Numbered from the stretch's first letter, positions 1 through 11,979 are shown. The stretch is 64,000 nt of DNA from an uncultured Acidobacteriia bacterium (GCA_903929755.1 CAIYVZ010000007.1:1-64000); one strand, 5' to 3'. Notes: generated by a model not told the origin, from the letters alone. Numbers and translations are program-made.

Positions 1-2
1 GC

Positions 3-131
3 CTGCTGACCGTCACGCAAACCTGCCGCATGCAGAACCGTCACCCTCTCGACTACCTCAACAGCGCCATCCGCTCACACCGCCTGGCACAACCGCCCAC
101 GTCCCTACTCAAGAATTCCCGCCCTACCTGA
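3..131 (+). pseudogene. IS66-like transposase, C-terminal tail (cut by window edge)
   Basis: The reading frame is open from the window edge to a TGA at 129-131, giving 42 residues. They include TCRMQNRHPLDYLNSAIRSH followed by an LAQPPTSLL tail. This matches the usual end of IS66-family transposases: a T-C-R-x-Q-x-R segment, then a D-Y/F-L helix, then a short Pro-rich end. The rest of the gene lies outside the window, so it is not possible to say whether the element is intact. No terminal inverted repeat was recognised downstream. The neighbouring 800 bases hold only remnants, which fits a mobile-element graveyard. Confidence 0.6.
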
Positions 132-579
132 ACTGTTACATGCCTTCAGCCTGCCAACGTAAAAAATGCTACCCAAGTATATGTTGAACTGTTAGTTTAA
201 TCAATATTTATGTTGAAGATGTGATTAATTTTACTCGGCTGTGGTTTGCGGCTGTTTTCCCTGTGCCGGAGGGTTTTCAGCGCCACGTGAGCCGGAGACA
301 CTGCCGAATGGCACGGTGCCCGGTCGAGTGCGTACCTTGCAGGGGAGATTTCTCCCATCACCATGCGGATACGGATGTCTCGAAGGTCGGCGACTGCTGG
401 GCGCGGTCGGGACGCCGACTGTAAGATCCGTGGACAACAGCAGCCATCAATCAGGAGCCATCAATCAGGAAGGCCAGGCGTCGAAGGTCCATCCACATCG
501 GCTGATCTCGTCGCTGCCGTTGACGACCGGCCCGCTCATGCCATGGCTGCCCGGTTGCAATTTCAGCAACCCCGCGAGG
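132..579. other. Gene-poor region with AT-rich patch and 14-bp tandem duplication
   Basis: No convincing gene is seen. Bases 160-235 are strikingly AT-rich compared with the rest of the window and repeat the short string tatgttgaa. Bases 442-469 are a perfect tandem duplication of agccatcaatcagg. Open frames here have biased, low-complexity translations and no start signal. The stretch probably consists of decayed insertion-sequence or toxin-antitoxin DNA. Confidence 0.5.
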
Positions 580-820
580 TCACCGACGTTGCTTTGCCTT
601 AGCTGCCCGCTCGCTGATCCGTCGTTCGACCGCTGCAAGTTGCCTCTGCAGCCGTGTCGTATGGGCCATGCGTCCGGCCCGCATCCAAATCTGCCAGCCC
701 CGCTGCAATATGTTTTTCGACCAGCGACTGCGGAGTAATCGTCATTGTGCCGTTCTCAACACTGGCTTCCAGCAGGTCGCCGACACAGGGTACCCCCGGC
801 CGTGAGCCGATCACCGCCCC
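580..820 (-). pseudogene. Remnant of AbrB/MazE-type antitoxin gene (frameshifted)
   Basis: The minus strand encodes VGDLLEASVENGTMTITPQS, followed by a helix (LVEKHIAAGLADLDAGR) and HGPYDTAAE. This is the typical second half of AbrB/SpoVT-like antitoxins, where GD-L-x-v-x-v-e-d-G-x-i-x-l-x-P is followed by an amphipathic helix and a HGP-Y/F tail. After DTAAE the frame slips. A plausible continuation, LAAVERRISERAAKAKQRR, lies in another frame and ends with a TGA at 580-582. Upstream, the swapped-hairpin N-terminus is only faintly recognisable and no start codon with a ribosome site is present. A partner toxin gene would be expected just downstream on the minus strand, but none is recognisable. 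What is visible supports a decayed antitoxin. The exact upstream limit is uncertain. Confidence 0.5.
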
Positions 821-942
821 GAAAAATAAATCCCCCACTGATCCTAAACCACTTAACCCCATTCCCCACCCCCCACCGCCACCATCTTCCTCGCCCCCCA
901 TGCCAAACTCCCAATCGAGAGACCCCTCTCCAGGAGATCAAC

Positions 943-1626
943 ATGTTTACGCTCAACGAATTCGTGTCTCACGACAACGTCCCCGAAAACGACCGCGCCT
1001 TCTACCGCCAGCTAACCACCGCCTTCGAAGCCGACCTGCAACCCTTCGGAGCCCTCGAAGTGGTCCTCGCCGCCGACATGCTGCGCTGCACCTTCCTCAT
1101 GCGGCACTACTCTTCCGTCGACCCCGCCACCCTCACGGACGACGCCGCTCGCCAAATCCTCAACATTCGCCACAACGCCGCCCTCAAAAGCTTCCGCTGG
1201 AGCACCAACCAGCTCCGCAAAACGCAAACTGACCGTGAAATCGGGAGCCGCGTCGGCTGCCATCCCCGAGGCCTTGCCGGTGTCGGCGAAATCCTCAAAG
1301 CTACCAACGGCACGTCCCGAACCCAAGCCGCCCCGCCCAACCACCCGTCAACCAACCCGGCCCCTTCACCCAAACCAGACCCCAAACCCGCCGCCATGTC
1401 CCTCGCTGACGTGGAAGCCCTCCTCCACAGGCAAATTGAAGAGGAAGGCGAAGCCGAGCTGCAGGCCATGGCCGCCACTCACGCCGATTTGAAAAAACAA
1501 ACCCAATTCGTCCCCCGCAATGCCCCTTGCCCCTGCGGTTCCGGCGAAAAACACAAGCGCTGCTGCGGTAAAGACGCCCCCGCAGTCCCCGGCGACTGGC
1601 TCCGTAACCTGAAAACCGCCGCCTAA
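943..1626 (+). CDS. SEC-C motif protein of unknown function
   Basis: This 227-residue protein carries a C-terminal SEC-C zinc-binding motif, RNAPCPCGSGEKHKRCCG (about residues 190-207), with the classic CPCGSG-x-K-x-K-x-C-C pattern found at the end of SecA and in many stand-alone proteins. The N-terminal 90 residues form a compact alpha-rich region. Residues about 110-150 are Pro/Ser/Thr-rich and look like a flexible linker. The start is the ATG at 943 because an AGGAG at 932-936 sits at the right distance; the frame is open further upstream but runs into the degenerate region. Proteins of this shape are common in Acidobacteria and their function is unknown. The zinc motif may mediate protein or nucleic-acid contact. 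The next gene converges 48 bases away. Confidence 0.7.
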   Translation: MFTLNEFVSHDNVPENDRAFYRQLTTAFEADLQPFGALEVVLAADMLRCTFLMRHYSSVDPATLTDDAARQILNIRHNAALKSFRWSTNQLRKTQTDREIGSRVGCHPRGLAGVGEILKATNGTSRTQAAPPNHPSTNPAPSPKPDPKPAAMSLADVEALLHRQIEEEGEAELQAMAATHADLKKQTQFVPRNAPCPCGSGEKHKRCCGKDAPAVPGDWLRNLKTAA

Positions 1627-1674
1627 CCCCTCGAAAACCGCCCCGCCCTCACGCCGTACGCCCGAAGTGTATTC

Positions 1675-3888
1675 TCACCGCCCGCCAGGCGCCAAATGCT
1701 CCTCAAAATACCGCGAAATCAACTGATAAATATGCAACGACGTCCCCTTACCCTCCGAAATCGCATGCGTCCGGTTCGGATACTCCATAAAGTCGAACGG
1801 CTTTCCCAGCTCAATCAGCTTGTTCACCAGCCGCTCCGTCCCCTGGAAATGGACGTTATCGTCGCCGCTCCCGTGCACCACCAGCAGTTTCCCCTGCAAC
1901 CCCTCGGCATAGTTGATCGCCGACCCCTTCTTGTACCCCGCTTCGTTCACCGCCGGCAGGCCCATATACCGTTCCTGATAGATGGTGTCGTACAACCTCT
2001 GGTCCGGCACCGGAGCCACCGCCACGCCTACCTTGTAAAGCTCCGGAACCCGGAACATCGCGTTCAGTGTATTCGTCCCGCCACCGCTCCAGCCCCAAAT
2101 CCCAATCCGCGCAGCATCTATATAAGGTCGTTCCGCCATCAGCTTCCGCAAAGCCTCCGCCTGATCCTTCGACGACAAGTCCCCCACTGCCCCATACACC
2201 GATTTCCGCCACGCCCGTCCCTTCGGGGCCGGCGTTCCCCGGTTATCGAAACTCGCAATCAGGTACCCGTCCGCCGCCAGCGCCCGGTGAAACACTTCAT
2301 TGCGCCCCGCCCACCGGTCCACCACCGTCGTCGATGCCGGTTCCCCGTACACATGCACAATCAGCGGATACTTCCTGCCCGCATCGAAGTTCGGAGGCCG
2401 GATCAGATACCCGTCCATCACCGTCCCGTCGCTCAGCGTCATCCGCAGGAACTCCGCCTTCGATTCCAGCAGCGGCCCCGCATTCTTCTGCAACTCCGCA
2501 TTGTTCTGCAGTACCCGCACGCTCTTATGCTCCGGCAGACTCACCAGCTCAATCAGCGGAGCCTTGTCAAACGCCGAATACGTGTGGAACGCCCACTTGC
2601 CGTCCGGCGAAATGTTGTACGCATGGCTTCCGGCCTGGTCCGCCGGAGTAATCCGCGCCGCCATGTCGCTCCGGTACAGATAACTCTGTGTCGCATTCCC
2701 GGGCGACGCCGTGTAATAGACCCACTTGCCCTCCGGGTCAAACCCGGCCACGCCTTCAATGTCGCTCGCCGCCCCCGTCAGCAGCTTCGGCGCGCCCCCG
2801 GCTCGCGGAGCCAGATACGCATGTCGCCACCCGTCCCGCTCGCTCACCCAAAGCAACTGCTTCCCCCCGTCCACCCAGTCGAACCCGCCCACCCTCACAT
2901 CCACCCAGGCCTCGTCCTTGTCTTCAAAGAAGATATTCGCCTTGCCCGTGGCCCGGTTCGCCAGATACACCGACAAGTGATTCTGCAGCCGGTTCAGCTG
3001 CCCCACCACCAGTTCCTCGGAATTGCCGCCCCACTCCATGCGGAACAGGTAGTTGTCGCGCGGATCTCCCGGAATGCTCAGCCACCGCGTCGCGCCCCCG
3101 TTAGCCGCCACCACGCCCACCTTCACCGCCGAGTTCTTCGTTCCCGTCTTCGGGTAGGGGATCAGCGTCGTCTTCGGATACAGCTCCGAAGTATTGTCAA
3201 TCAGCGTGAACTGCTGTACCCCGCTCGAATCGAACTGCCAGTAAGCGATCTGCTTGCCGTCCGGACTCCACCGGATGCAGTCCCGCAGCGCCAGTTCTTC
3301 CTCATAAACCCAGTCCGAAGTCCCGTTGATGATCGTCGCCGACCCGTCCCGCGTCAAAGCCTTCACCTTGCCCGACGCAATGTCCTCTACATAGATGTTG
3401 TTCGCCCGCACATACGCCACCCTCGTCCCGTCCGGCGAGAAATGCGCGAACAGCAGAGACGACTCCTGTGCGGTTCCCCCCAGCTTCTTCAGCGCGCCGG
3501 TGGCCCTGTTCAAAACCCAGTAATCCCCGCGCGTGTTGTTTCGCCAAACCTTCTTCGTATTCGTGAAGATCAGCAACTGCGTCGCGTCGTCCGACCAGTG
3601 ATAGTCGTCAATCGCCAGCGGCTCCCTCGCCTTCGGCGGTGTTATCGCCGCCGCCGAGATCAGCACCCGCCGCGCCCCCGTCGCCGTCTCGTACCGCGCA
3701 ATCTCCTTCGCCTCCAGCATCGTGTACGCCGAGCCCTTCTCTATCCACCGCGCCGGCCCGAACGCCTTCGCCTGCAGGTCCTTCGAATCGAAGATCTGGT
3801 GCAGATACCGGTCCAGTTGCTCGGAAGCCCGGCCGTTTCCGGCGGCCGCGGTCAACAACAAACAGAAAGCCAAACAACGAATTTGCAT
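1675..3888 (-). CDS. Dipeptidyl peptidase IV-like S9 serine peptidase, secreted
   Basis: This 737-residue protein has an N-terminal signal peptide (MQIRCLAFCLLLTAAAGNGR). A DPP IV N-terminal beta-propeller covers roughly residues 80-470 and includes the DWVYEEEL segment that supplies the Glu pair binding the substrate amino terminus. A C-terminal alpha/beta hydrolase domain follows. The catalytic Ser is in GWSGGG, the Asp in VHGSGDDNVHFQ and the His in RTHAISEG. It should release X-Pro or similar dipeptides from peptides in the periplasm. I chose the ATG at 3888 because it begins a good signal peptide; an in-frame GTG at 3912 would add eight residues and spoil it. The gene is transcribed divergently from htpG with about 90 bases between them. 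Confidence 0.9.
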   Translation of the reverse strand: MQIRCLAFCLLLTAAAGNGRASEQLDRYLHQIFDSKDLQAKAFGPARWIEKGSAYTMLEAKEIARYETATGARRVLISAAAITPPKAREPLAIDDYHWSDDATQLLIFTNTKKVWRNNTRGDYWVLNRATGALKKLGGTAQESSLLFAHFSPDGTRVAYVRANNIYVEDIASGKVKALTRDGSATIINGTSDWVYEEELALRDCIRWSPDGKQIAYWQFDSSGVQQFTLIDNTSELYPKTTLIPYPKTGTKNSAVKVGVVAANGGATRWLSIPGDPRDNYLFRMEWGGNSEELVVGQLNRLQNHLSVYLANRATGKANIFFEDKDEAWVDVRVGGFDWVDGGKQLLWVSERDGWRHAYLAPRAGGAPKLLTGAASDIEGVAGFDPEGKWVYYTASPGNATQSYLYRSDMAARITPADQAGSHAYNISPDGKWAFHTYSAFDKAPLIELVSLPEHKSVRVLQNNAELQKNAGPLLESKAEFLRMTLSDGTVMDGYLIRPPNFDAGRKYPLIVHVYGEPASTTVVDRWAGRNEVFHRALAADGYLIASFDNRGTPAPKGRAWRKSVYGAVGDLSSKDQAEALRKLMAERPYIDAARIGIWGWSGGGTNTLNAMFRVPELYKVGVAVAPVPDQRLYDTIYQERYMGLPAVNEAGYKKGSAINYAEGLQGKLLVVHGSGDDNVHFQGTERLVNKLIELGKPFDFMEYPNRTHAISEGKGTSLHIYQLISRYFEEHLAPGGR

Positions 3889-3978
3889 TTGATCCAGAAT
3901 AGCGAAATTCACCTCCCTTTGATCTTTTCGCTCAACGCGCCCCGCTCAATTTCTCCCGTTTCGTAAAATAGAATCTGA

Positions 3979-5844
<1,866 letters not shown>

Positions 5845-5896
5845 CCAAAGCGTTTGCCCGCCAGGCGTATCCTTAGAATCACCAGGAGCCACGCAG

Positions 5897-7012
5897 ATGG
5901 GCAGTATTCCGGCGGGCATCACTCTCGCCATCAACGCAGGCTCTTCGTCGATCCGCATCGCGGCCTTCAACGAAGACACCCTCCTGCGCCGCGACAAACT
6001 CGAACACCCTGCTGAGCCAGGTGAGACCACAACTCTCACCTGGCTCAATCAGCATCTGGCCGGTCTCGCGCCCTCGGGCCTGGCACCTTCCGCTATCGCC
6101 CACCGCATCGTCCACGGCATGGCGCGCTCCGAACCCGCGCGGATCACCCCCGCATTGGTTGTTGAATTGCACCACAACATTCCGTACGCCCCGGAACACA
6201 TGCCCCGCCAACTGGCCCTCATTGAAGCTTGCACCAGCCAATACCCCGGCGTGCCCCAAATCGCCTGCTTCGATACCGCCTTCCACGCGCGGATGCCCCG
6301 CGTTGCCACCCAACTCCCCCTCCCGCGCCGCTACGAAGCGCAGGGCCTGCGCCGCTACGGTTTCCACGGCATCTCCTGCGAATATCTCCTCGAAGAACTG
6401 GCCCGCCTCGCTGGCCCGCAGGCTGCGGAAGGCCGCATTATCCTGGCCCACCTCGGCAACGGAGCCAGCCTCACAGCCGTCAGCAACCGAGCCAGTTTCG
6501 ATACCACCATGGGCTTCACCCCCGCCGGAGGTCTCGTGATGGGCACCCGCACCGGAGACCTTGATCCCGGCGTCGCCGCCTACCTCTTCGCCTCGGGCCT
6601 TACCGCCGACCAGTTCACAAATCTCGTCAGCCACGAATCCGGCCTGCTCGGCGTTTCAGAAACCAGCGCCGACGTGCGCCGCCTCCTCGCCATAGCGCCA
6701 GAAGACCCACGCGCCGCGGAAGCCCTCAATCTTTTCTGCTACCAGGTCCGCAAGAACATCGGCGCTCTGGCCGCGGCGCTCTCTGGTCTCGACACGCTGG
6801 TCTTCGCCGGAGGCATCGGTGAAAACTCCCCCGCCATCCGTGCGCGCATCTGCAACTCGCTCCAGTTCCTCGGCCTGGAACTCGATCCGTACCGCAACCA
6901 GAAGAGCGACCCCGTCATCTCTGCCCGCGACAGCCGCGTGGCTGTCCGCGTCATCCCCACGGACGAGGAAACCATGCTCGCCCGTCATGCCCGCCGTTTC
7001 TTGAAAAGGTAA
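5897..7012 (+). CDS. ackA: Acetate kinase
   Basis: This 371-residue protein belongs to the acetokinase family. It has the N-terminal phosphate loop LAINAGSSSIRIAAF, FDTAFHARMP (catalytic Asp region), YGFHGISCEYL, HLGNGAS, and the GTRTGDLDPG and FAGGIGENS signatures. It interconverts acetate plus ATP with acetyl phosphate plus ADP. It is somewhat shorter than the usual 395-400 residues, with trimmed loops but all active-site segments present. An AGGAG precedes the ATG. The phosphoketolase gene starts three bases after its stop, so the two steps are surely cotranscribed: phosphoketolase makes acetyl phosphate and AckA turns it into acetate and ATP. The final codons run into AAAAGGTAAACC just before the next ATG. 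Confidence 0.95.
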   Translation: MGSIPAGITLAINAGSSSIRIAAFNEDTLLRRDKLEHPAEPGETTTLTWLNQHLAGLAPSGLAPSAIAHRIVHGMARSEPARITPALVVELHHNIPYAPEHMPRQLALIEACTSQYPGVPQIACFDTAFHARMPRVATQLPLPRRYEAQGLRRYGFHGISCEYLLEELARLAGPQAAEGRIILAHLGNGASLTAVSNRASFDTTMGFTPAGGLVMGTRTGDLDPGVAAYLFASGLTADQFTNLVSHESGLLGVSETSADVRRLLAIAPEDPRAAEALNLFCYQVRKNIGALAAALSGLDTLVFAGGIGENSPAIRARICNSLQFLGLELDPYRNQKSDPVISARDSRVAVRVIPTDEETMLARHARRFLKR

Positions 7013-7015
7013 ACC

Positions 7016-9376
7016 ATGTCACAGCCCCTGTCGCCCCTCGAACTCTCCCGGATGAACGCCTGGTGGAGAGCCGCCAACTATCTGTCCGTTGGCCAGATCT
7101 ACCTGTACGACAACCCTCTGCTCCGCCAGCCCCTCACCACTGCCCACGTCAAACCTCGCCTCGTGGGCCACTGGGGCACCACTCCCGGGCTCAACTTCCT
7201 CTACGTCCATCTCAACCGGGTCATCAAGGCGAATGACCTGAACATGCTCTATGTCATCGGCCCCGGCCACGGTGGCCCCGGCATTGTCGCCAACACCTAC
7301 CTCGAAGGCACTTACAGCGAAACCTATCCCGATATCGCTCAGTCCGAAGCCGGCATGCAGAAACTCTTCAAACAGTTCTCCTTCCCTGGCGGCATCCCCA
7401 GCCACGTGGCCCCGGAAATCCCGGGCTCCATCCATGAGGGCGGGGAACTCGGCTACTCCCTCCTCCACGCCTATGGCGCCATCTTTGATAACCCGGACCT
7501 CATCGCCGCCTGCATCGTCGGCGATGGCGAAGCCGAAACCGGCCCGCTCGCCACCAGCTGGCACTCCAACAAATTCGTCAACCCCGCGCGCGACGGAGCC
7601 GTCCTCCCCATCCTCCACCTCAACGGCTACAAGATCGCCAACCCCACCATCCTCGCCCGCATCCCCCACCACGAACTCGAACAACTCTTCCTCGGCTACG
7701 GCTACAAACCGTACTTCGTGGAGGGTCACGATCCAGAAACCATGCACCAACTCATGGCCGCCACGCTCGATACCGCCATCGCCGAGATTCGCACCCTCCA
7801 GCAAACAGCCCGCGACAATCCTGCAGCTCCGCGCCCGCAGTGGCCCATGGTCATCCTCCGCAGCCCCAAAGGCTGGACCGGCCCGAAGTTCGTGGATGGC
7901 AAGCAGGCCGAAGGCACCTGGCGCTCCCATCAGGTGCCTCTAACCAACTGCAACACCAACCTCGAGCACCTCGAAATCCTCAACACCTGGCTCCGCAGCT
8001 ACCACCCCGAAGAACTCTTCGACGCAACCGGCAAACTCCTTCCCGAGATCGCCGAACTAGCGCCCACGGGCAATCGCCGCATGTCCGCCAACCCCCACAC
8101 TAACGGCGGCCAGCTCCTCAAGGATCTCCACCTCCCCGACTTCCGCGCCTACGCCGTCGCTATACCCAAGCCCGGCACCGTAACTCTGGAATCCACCCGC
8201 GTGATGGGCGACATGCTCCGCGACGTGATGACCCTCAATGCCGATGCGCGCAATTTCCGCGTGGTCGGTCCCGACGAAACCGCCTCCAACCGCCTCGGCA
8301 GCCTCTTCGAAGTCACGGACCGCGAATGGATGGCCGAAACGGTCCCCGGCGACGACCACCTCAGTCATGACGGCCGCGTCATGGAAATCCTCAGCGAACA
8401 CATGTGCCAGGGCTGGCTGGAAGGCTATCTCCTCACCGGCCGCCACGGCTTTTTCTCCTGCTACGAAGCCTTCATCCACATCATCGATTCCATGTTCAAC
8501 CAGCACGCCAAGTGGCTCAAAGTTGCCAAGGAAATCCCCTGGCGTCGCCCCATCGCCTCCCTCAATTACCTCCTCACTTCCCACGTCTGGCGGCAGGACC
8601 ACAACGGCTTCAGCCATCAGGACCCCGGCTTCATTGATCAGGTCGTCAACAAGAAGGCCGACATTGTTCGCGTCTATCTCCCTCCCGATGCCAACACCCT
8701 CCTCTCTGTAACGGACCATTGCCTCCGCAGCCGCGATTACGTCAACGTCATCGTCGCCGGCAAACAGCCCGCCCTCCAGTACCTCGATATCGAAGCCGCC
8801 GTCCGCCACTGCAGCGTCGGCATCGGCATCTGGGGCTGGGCCAGTAACGATCAGGACACCGAACCCGACGTCGTGATGGCCTGCGCCGGTGACGTCCCCA
8901 CGCTTGAAACTCTCGCCGCTGTTGACCTTCTCCGCCAGCACCTCCCCGACCTCCGCATTCGCGTCGTCAACGTCGTGGATCTCATGACGCTGCAGCCCTC
9001 CAACGTTCACCCCCACGGCCTTTCCGACGCCGACTTCGACTCCATCTTTACCCTCGATAAACCTGTCGTCTTCGCCTGTCACGGCTATCCCTGGCTGATT
9101 CACCGCCTCACTTATCGCCGCACGAACCACGACAATCTCCACGTCCACGGCTATAAAGAGGAGGGCACCACCACCACGCCCTTCGACATGACGGTCCTCA
9201 ACGACCTCGACCGTTTCCACCTCGCCGGAGACGTCGTTGACCGTGTCCCCCGTCTGCGCGACCGCGCCGGCCACTTCAAACAACTCCTTCGCGATAAACT
9301 CATCGAGCACAAGCGCTACATCATGGAACACGGCGACGACATGCCCGAAATTCGCGACTGGAAGTGGCCTTACTAA
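7016..9376 (+). CDS. xfp: Xylulose-5-phosphate/fructose-6-phosphate phosphoketolase
   Basis: This 786-residue thiamine-diphosphate enzyme splits xylulose 5-phosphate or fructose 6-phosphate into acetyl phosphate and a shorter sugar phosphate. Typical phosphoketolase segments are present: the N-terminal domain with [11 protein letters not shown] and GPGHGGPG, the TPP/Mg motif GDGEAETGP followed by [10 protein letters not shown], and the C-terminal [13 protein letters not shown] and HGYPWL regions. Length matches the family. It sits directly behind ackA, the expected partner. It ends in TAATG, so its stop codon overlaps the start of the Mg2+-ATPase gene by one base, implying translational coupling. 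Whether it prefers one or both sugar phosphates cannot be read from the sequence. Confidence 0.97.
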   Translation: MSQPLSPLELSRMNAWWRAANYLSVGQIYLYDNPLLRQPLTTAHVKPRLVGHWGTTPGLNFLYVHLNRVIKANDLNMLYVIGPGHGGPGIVANTYLEGTYSETYPDIAQSEAGMQKLFKQFSFPGGIPSHVAPEIPGSIHEGGELGYSLLHAYGAIFDNPDLIAACIVGDGEAETGPLATSWHSNKFVNPARDGAVLPILHLNGYKIANPTILARIPHHELEQLFLGYGYKPYFVEGHDPETMHQLMAATLDTAIAEIRTLQQTARDNPAAPRPQWPMVILRSPKGWTGPKFVDGKQAEGTWRSHQVPLTNCNTNLEHLEILNTWLRSYHPEELFDATGKLLPEIAELAPTGNRRMSANPHTNGGQLLKDLHLPDFRAYAVAIPKPGTVTLESTRVMGDMLRDVMTLNADARNFRVVGPDETASNRLGSLFEVTDREWMAETVPGDDHLSHDGRVMEILSEHMCQGWLEGYLLTGRHGFFSCYEAFIHIIDSMFNQHAKWLKVAKEIPWRRPIASLNYLLTSHVWRQDHNGFSHQDPGFIDQVVNKKADIVRVYLPPDANTLLSVTDHCLRSRDYVNVIVAGKQPALQYLDIEAAVRHCSVGIGIWGWASNDQDTEPDVVMACAGDVPTLETLAAVDLLRQHLPDLRIRVVNVVDLMTLQPSNVHPHGLSDADFDSIFTLDKPVVFACHGYPWLIHRLTYRRTNHDNLHVHGYKEEGTTTTPFDMTVLNDLDRFHLAGDVVDRVPRLRDRAGHFKQLLRDKLIEHKRYIMEHGDDMPEIRDWKWPY

Positions 9377-11907
9377 TGGCGGCCCCCCCTCCCTTCTGGG
9401 ATCGGCCTCTCGCGGAATTACTCCGCCAGCTCGAAGCGACACCCGCCGGTTTAACTACAGGCGAAGCGAAACGCCGTCGCCGCCTGCACGGTCCCAACTC
9501 GCTGGAGCAGGAGTCTCGCTTCGCCGTAGTCGGCAGCTTCCTCCGCTTTTTTGCCAACCCCCTTGTCCTCATCCTCCTCGCCGCCAGCGTCATTTCGTAT
9601 ACGCTCGGGGATCCGGTCGGTGCCGTCATCATCACCGCCATGTTGTTGCTCAGTGTCCTGCTCAACTTCTTCATGGAGTTCCAGGCTCACCACGCCGTGG
9701 AGCAGATCCGCAAGCAAGTCGCCACCACCGCCGCCGTGCTCCGCGATGGCAGGGAAATCGAACTCCCGGTCGCGCAACTCGTCCCCGGCGACATCGTCAT
9801 CCTCAACGCCGGAGACCTCGTCCCCGCCGATGGCCGACTCTTGAGCGTTAAAGATCTGCATGTCCGGGAATCTGCCCTGACTGGCGAATCCCTGCCCGTG
9901 GAAAAGTCCGTCGCCGACCTTCCGCCAGGTCCGCACAGCGCCGTCGCTGCCACCAACAGCGTCTTTCTCGGTACCGCAGTCCAGACCGGCATCGCCACTG
10001 TCCTCGTCGTCGCCACGGGCCGAAACACGGCCCTCAGCGCCGTCGCCCATGACCTTTCCGCCCGTCCGCCTGAGACTGAATTCGGCCGCGGGATTCGTCA
10101 GTTCGGTTCCATGATTACGCGCGTCATTCTGGCGCTCGTCCTCTTCGTGCTCCTCATCAATCTTCTGCTCCACCGCCCGCTGCTTGAATCCTTCCTCTTC
10201 GCCGTCGCGCTCGCCGTCGGCATGACGCCCGAGATGATGCCCCTCATCATCACCGTCACTCTCGCCCGTTCCGCCATGCGCATGACGAAGAAGAAAGTCC
10301 TCGTCAAACAGCTCTCCGCCATTGAAGACTTCGGCTCCGTCACTATCCTCTGCAGCGACAAAACCGGCACCCTCACCGAAGGCGAAATCGTCCTCGATCG
10401 TCATGTTGATATCACCGGCAGGGACGACGATAATGTACTCCGCCTCATCTACCTGAACAGTTTTTTCGAGGCTGGCATTAAGAGCCCTCTCGACGACGCC
10501 GTTCTCAAACACGAACGCCCCAAAATCGTCAACTACACCAAGATCGACGAGATCCCCTTCGACTTCACCCGCAAGTGTCTCTCTGTAGTGGTAAGCCACG
10601 AAAACAAACTGCTGCTTTCCACCAAGGGCGCGGCGGAAAGCATCTTCGCGCTGTGCAGCACCGTCACGGTGGAGGGAGAACCGCAGCCTTTCGATGAAGC
10701 GCGGAGAGCCCAGGCCACCGCCACTTACCAAAAACTCAGCGCCGATGGTTTCCGCGTCCTCGGCGTTGCTTCCCGGCTTGTCGGCGTTGCAGCCGCTTAC
10801 TCGGTAGCCGACGAAAAGGACATGAATCTCGCCGGTTTCGCCTGCTTCCTCGACCCGCCCAAAGAAGGCGTCCAGGCGGTGCTTGAAGCCCTCCGCAAGA
10901 ACTCCATCTCCGTGGTCGTGATGACCGGTGACAACCAGTACGTCACCCAGAAGGTAGCTCGCGACGTCGGCCTCCCCGCCGACCTCATCATCACCGGCGA
11001 TCAGCTCGACAACATGGACAACGCCGCGCTCGCCGTCCATGCCGAACGCGGAGCCATCTTCGCCCGCGTCGCGCCGGAGCAAAAGAATCGCGTCATCCTC
11101 GCTCTCCAGGCCAGGGGCCACGTGGTCGGCTTCATCGGCGATGGCATCAACGACGCGCCGTCACTGCACACCGCTGATGTCGGCATCTCCGTCATGAACG
11201 GCGTCGATGTCGCCAAAGACGCCGCCAAAATCATCCTCCTCGAAAAGGATCTCGCTGTCCTCAACGATGGCGTCATGGAAGGCCGCCGCTGCTTCGCCAA
11301 CATCATGAAGTACATCGTGATGGGCACCAGTTCCAACTTCGGCAACATGTTCAGCATGGCCGGCGCATCGCTCTTCCTGCCCTTTCTGCCCATGCTCCCC
11401 ACGCAGATCCTGCTCAATAACTTTCTCTACGATTCCTCGCAGATCAGCATCCCGGGCGATAACGTAGATCCCGCGCTGCTCACTCGCCCCAAGCGCTGGC
11501 AAATCAGCTTCATCCGCCAGTTCATGATGATCATCGGGCCCATCAGCTCCATCTACGATTTCCTCACTTTCGGCGTCCTCCTGCTGGGCTTCCACGCAGC
11601 CTCCAACGCGGCGCTGTTTCGGACAGCCTGGTTCGTCGAATCCCTCGCCACACAGACCCTGGTAGTCTTCGTCATTCGCACCGCAGGCAACCCCTTCCAA
11701 AGCCGCCCCGGACGCGCCCTGCTCCTCTCCGTTCTGGCCGTCGTCACCATCGCCACGGTTATTCCGTGGACCCCACTGGGCCCACCCCTCGGCTTCACGC
11801 CTCTCCCCATGACGTTGCTCGCCGCCATCGCCGGCCTCGCCATTACCTATCTGCTCGTCGTCCAGCTAGTGAAGACCTGGTTCTATCGCCGCCACGCCTT
11901 GCTCTAA
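9376..11907 (+). CDS. mgtA: P-type Mg2+-transporting ATPase
   Basis: This 843-residue P3B-type ATPase resembles MgtA/MgtB. It has an N-terminal cytosolic cation-ATPase domain, the TGES actuator motif (ALTGESLPVEKS), the phosphorylation site CSDKTGTLTEGE, the nucleotide-binding KGAAESI, the hinge GDGINDAPSLHTADVGISV, and about ten membrane segments ending in a C-terminal bundle. The membrane segment LAVGMTPEMMPLIITVTLA contains the Mg2+-ATPase-type M4 motif. It should drive Mg2+ import across the inner membrane. The ATG overlaps the xfp stop codon (TAATG). Coupling to phosphoketolase is unusual, but TPP enzymes and kinases need Mg2+, so a physiological link is conceivable. A GTG at 9364 inside xfp is a less likely start. 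Confidence 0.93.
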   Translation: MAAPPPFWDRPLAELLRQLEATPAGLTTGEAKRRRRLHGPNSLEQESRFAVVGSFLRFFANPLVLILLAASVISYTLGDPVGAVIITAMLLLSVLLNFFMEFQAHHAVEQIRKQVATTAAVLRDGREIELPVAQLVPGDIVILNAGDLVPADGRLLSVKDLHVRESALTGESLPVEKSVADLPPGPHSAVAATNSVFLGTAVQTGIATVLVVATGRNTALSAVAHDLSARPPETEFGRGIRQFGSMITRVILALVLFVLLINLLLHRPLLESFLFAVALAVGMTPEMMPLIITVTLARSAMRMTKKKVLVKQLSAIEDFGSVTILCSDKTGTLTEGEIVLDRHVDITGRDDDNVLRLIYLNSFFEAGIKSPLDDAVLKHERPKIVNYTKIDEIPFDFTRKCLSVVVSHENKLLLSTKGAAESIFALCSTVTVEGEPQPFDEARRAQATATYQKLSADGFRVLGVASRLVGVAAAYSVADEKDMNLAGFACFLDPPKEGVQAVLEALRKNSISVVVMTGDNQYVTQKVARDVGLPADLIITGDQLDNMDNAALAVHAERGAIFARVAPEQKNRVILALQARGHVVGFIGDGINDAPSLHTADVGISVMNGVDVAKDAAKIILLEKDLAVLNDGVMEGRRCFANIMKYIVMGTSSNFGNMFSMAGASLFLPFLPMLPTQILLNNFLYDSSQISIPGDNVDPALLTRPKRWQISFIRQFMMIIGPISSIYDFLTFGVLLLGFHAASNAALFRTAWFVESLATQTLVVFVIRTAGNPFQSRPGRALLLSVLAVVTIATVIPWTPLGPPLGFTPLPMTLLAAIAGLAITYLLVVQLVKTWFYRRHALL

Positions 11908-11979
11908 GCCGCAGGAAGGTTCGGGCTCCGAGGCCAGTTCCTTGCCACAGCCAACCGCGCGCATGATACTTATTAAGCC

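Noticed and set aside
241-738. Plus-strand open frame of 165 codons near the left edge
   Set aside because: No ribosome site, Pro/Ser/Leu-biased translation, and it crosses a 14-bp tandem duplication and an antitoxin remnant on the other strand.
1696-3966. Plus-strand open frame of 756 codons opposite the dipeptidyl peptidase gene
   Set aside because: Arg/Pro/His-rich translation with no family features. The opposite strand has a complete S9 peptidase with catalytic triad and signal peptide.
8057-9442. Minus-strand open frame of 461 codons opposite xfp
   Set aside because: Antisense shadow of the phosphoketolase gene, with biased Val/Glu/Gly composition and no start signal.
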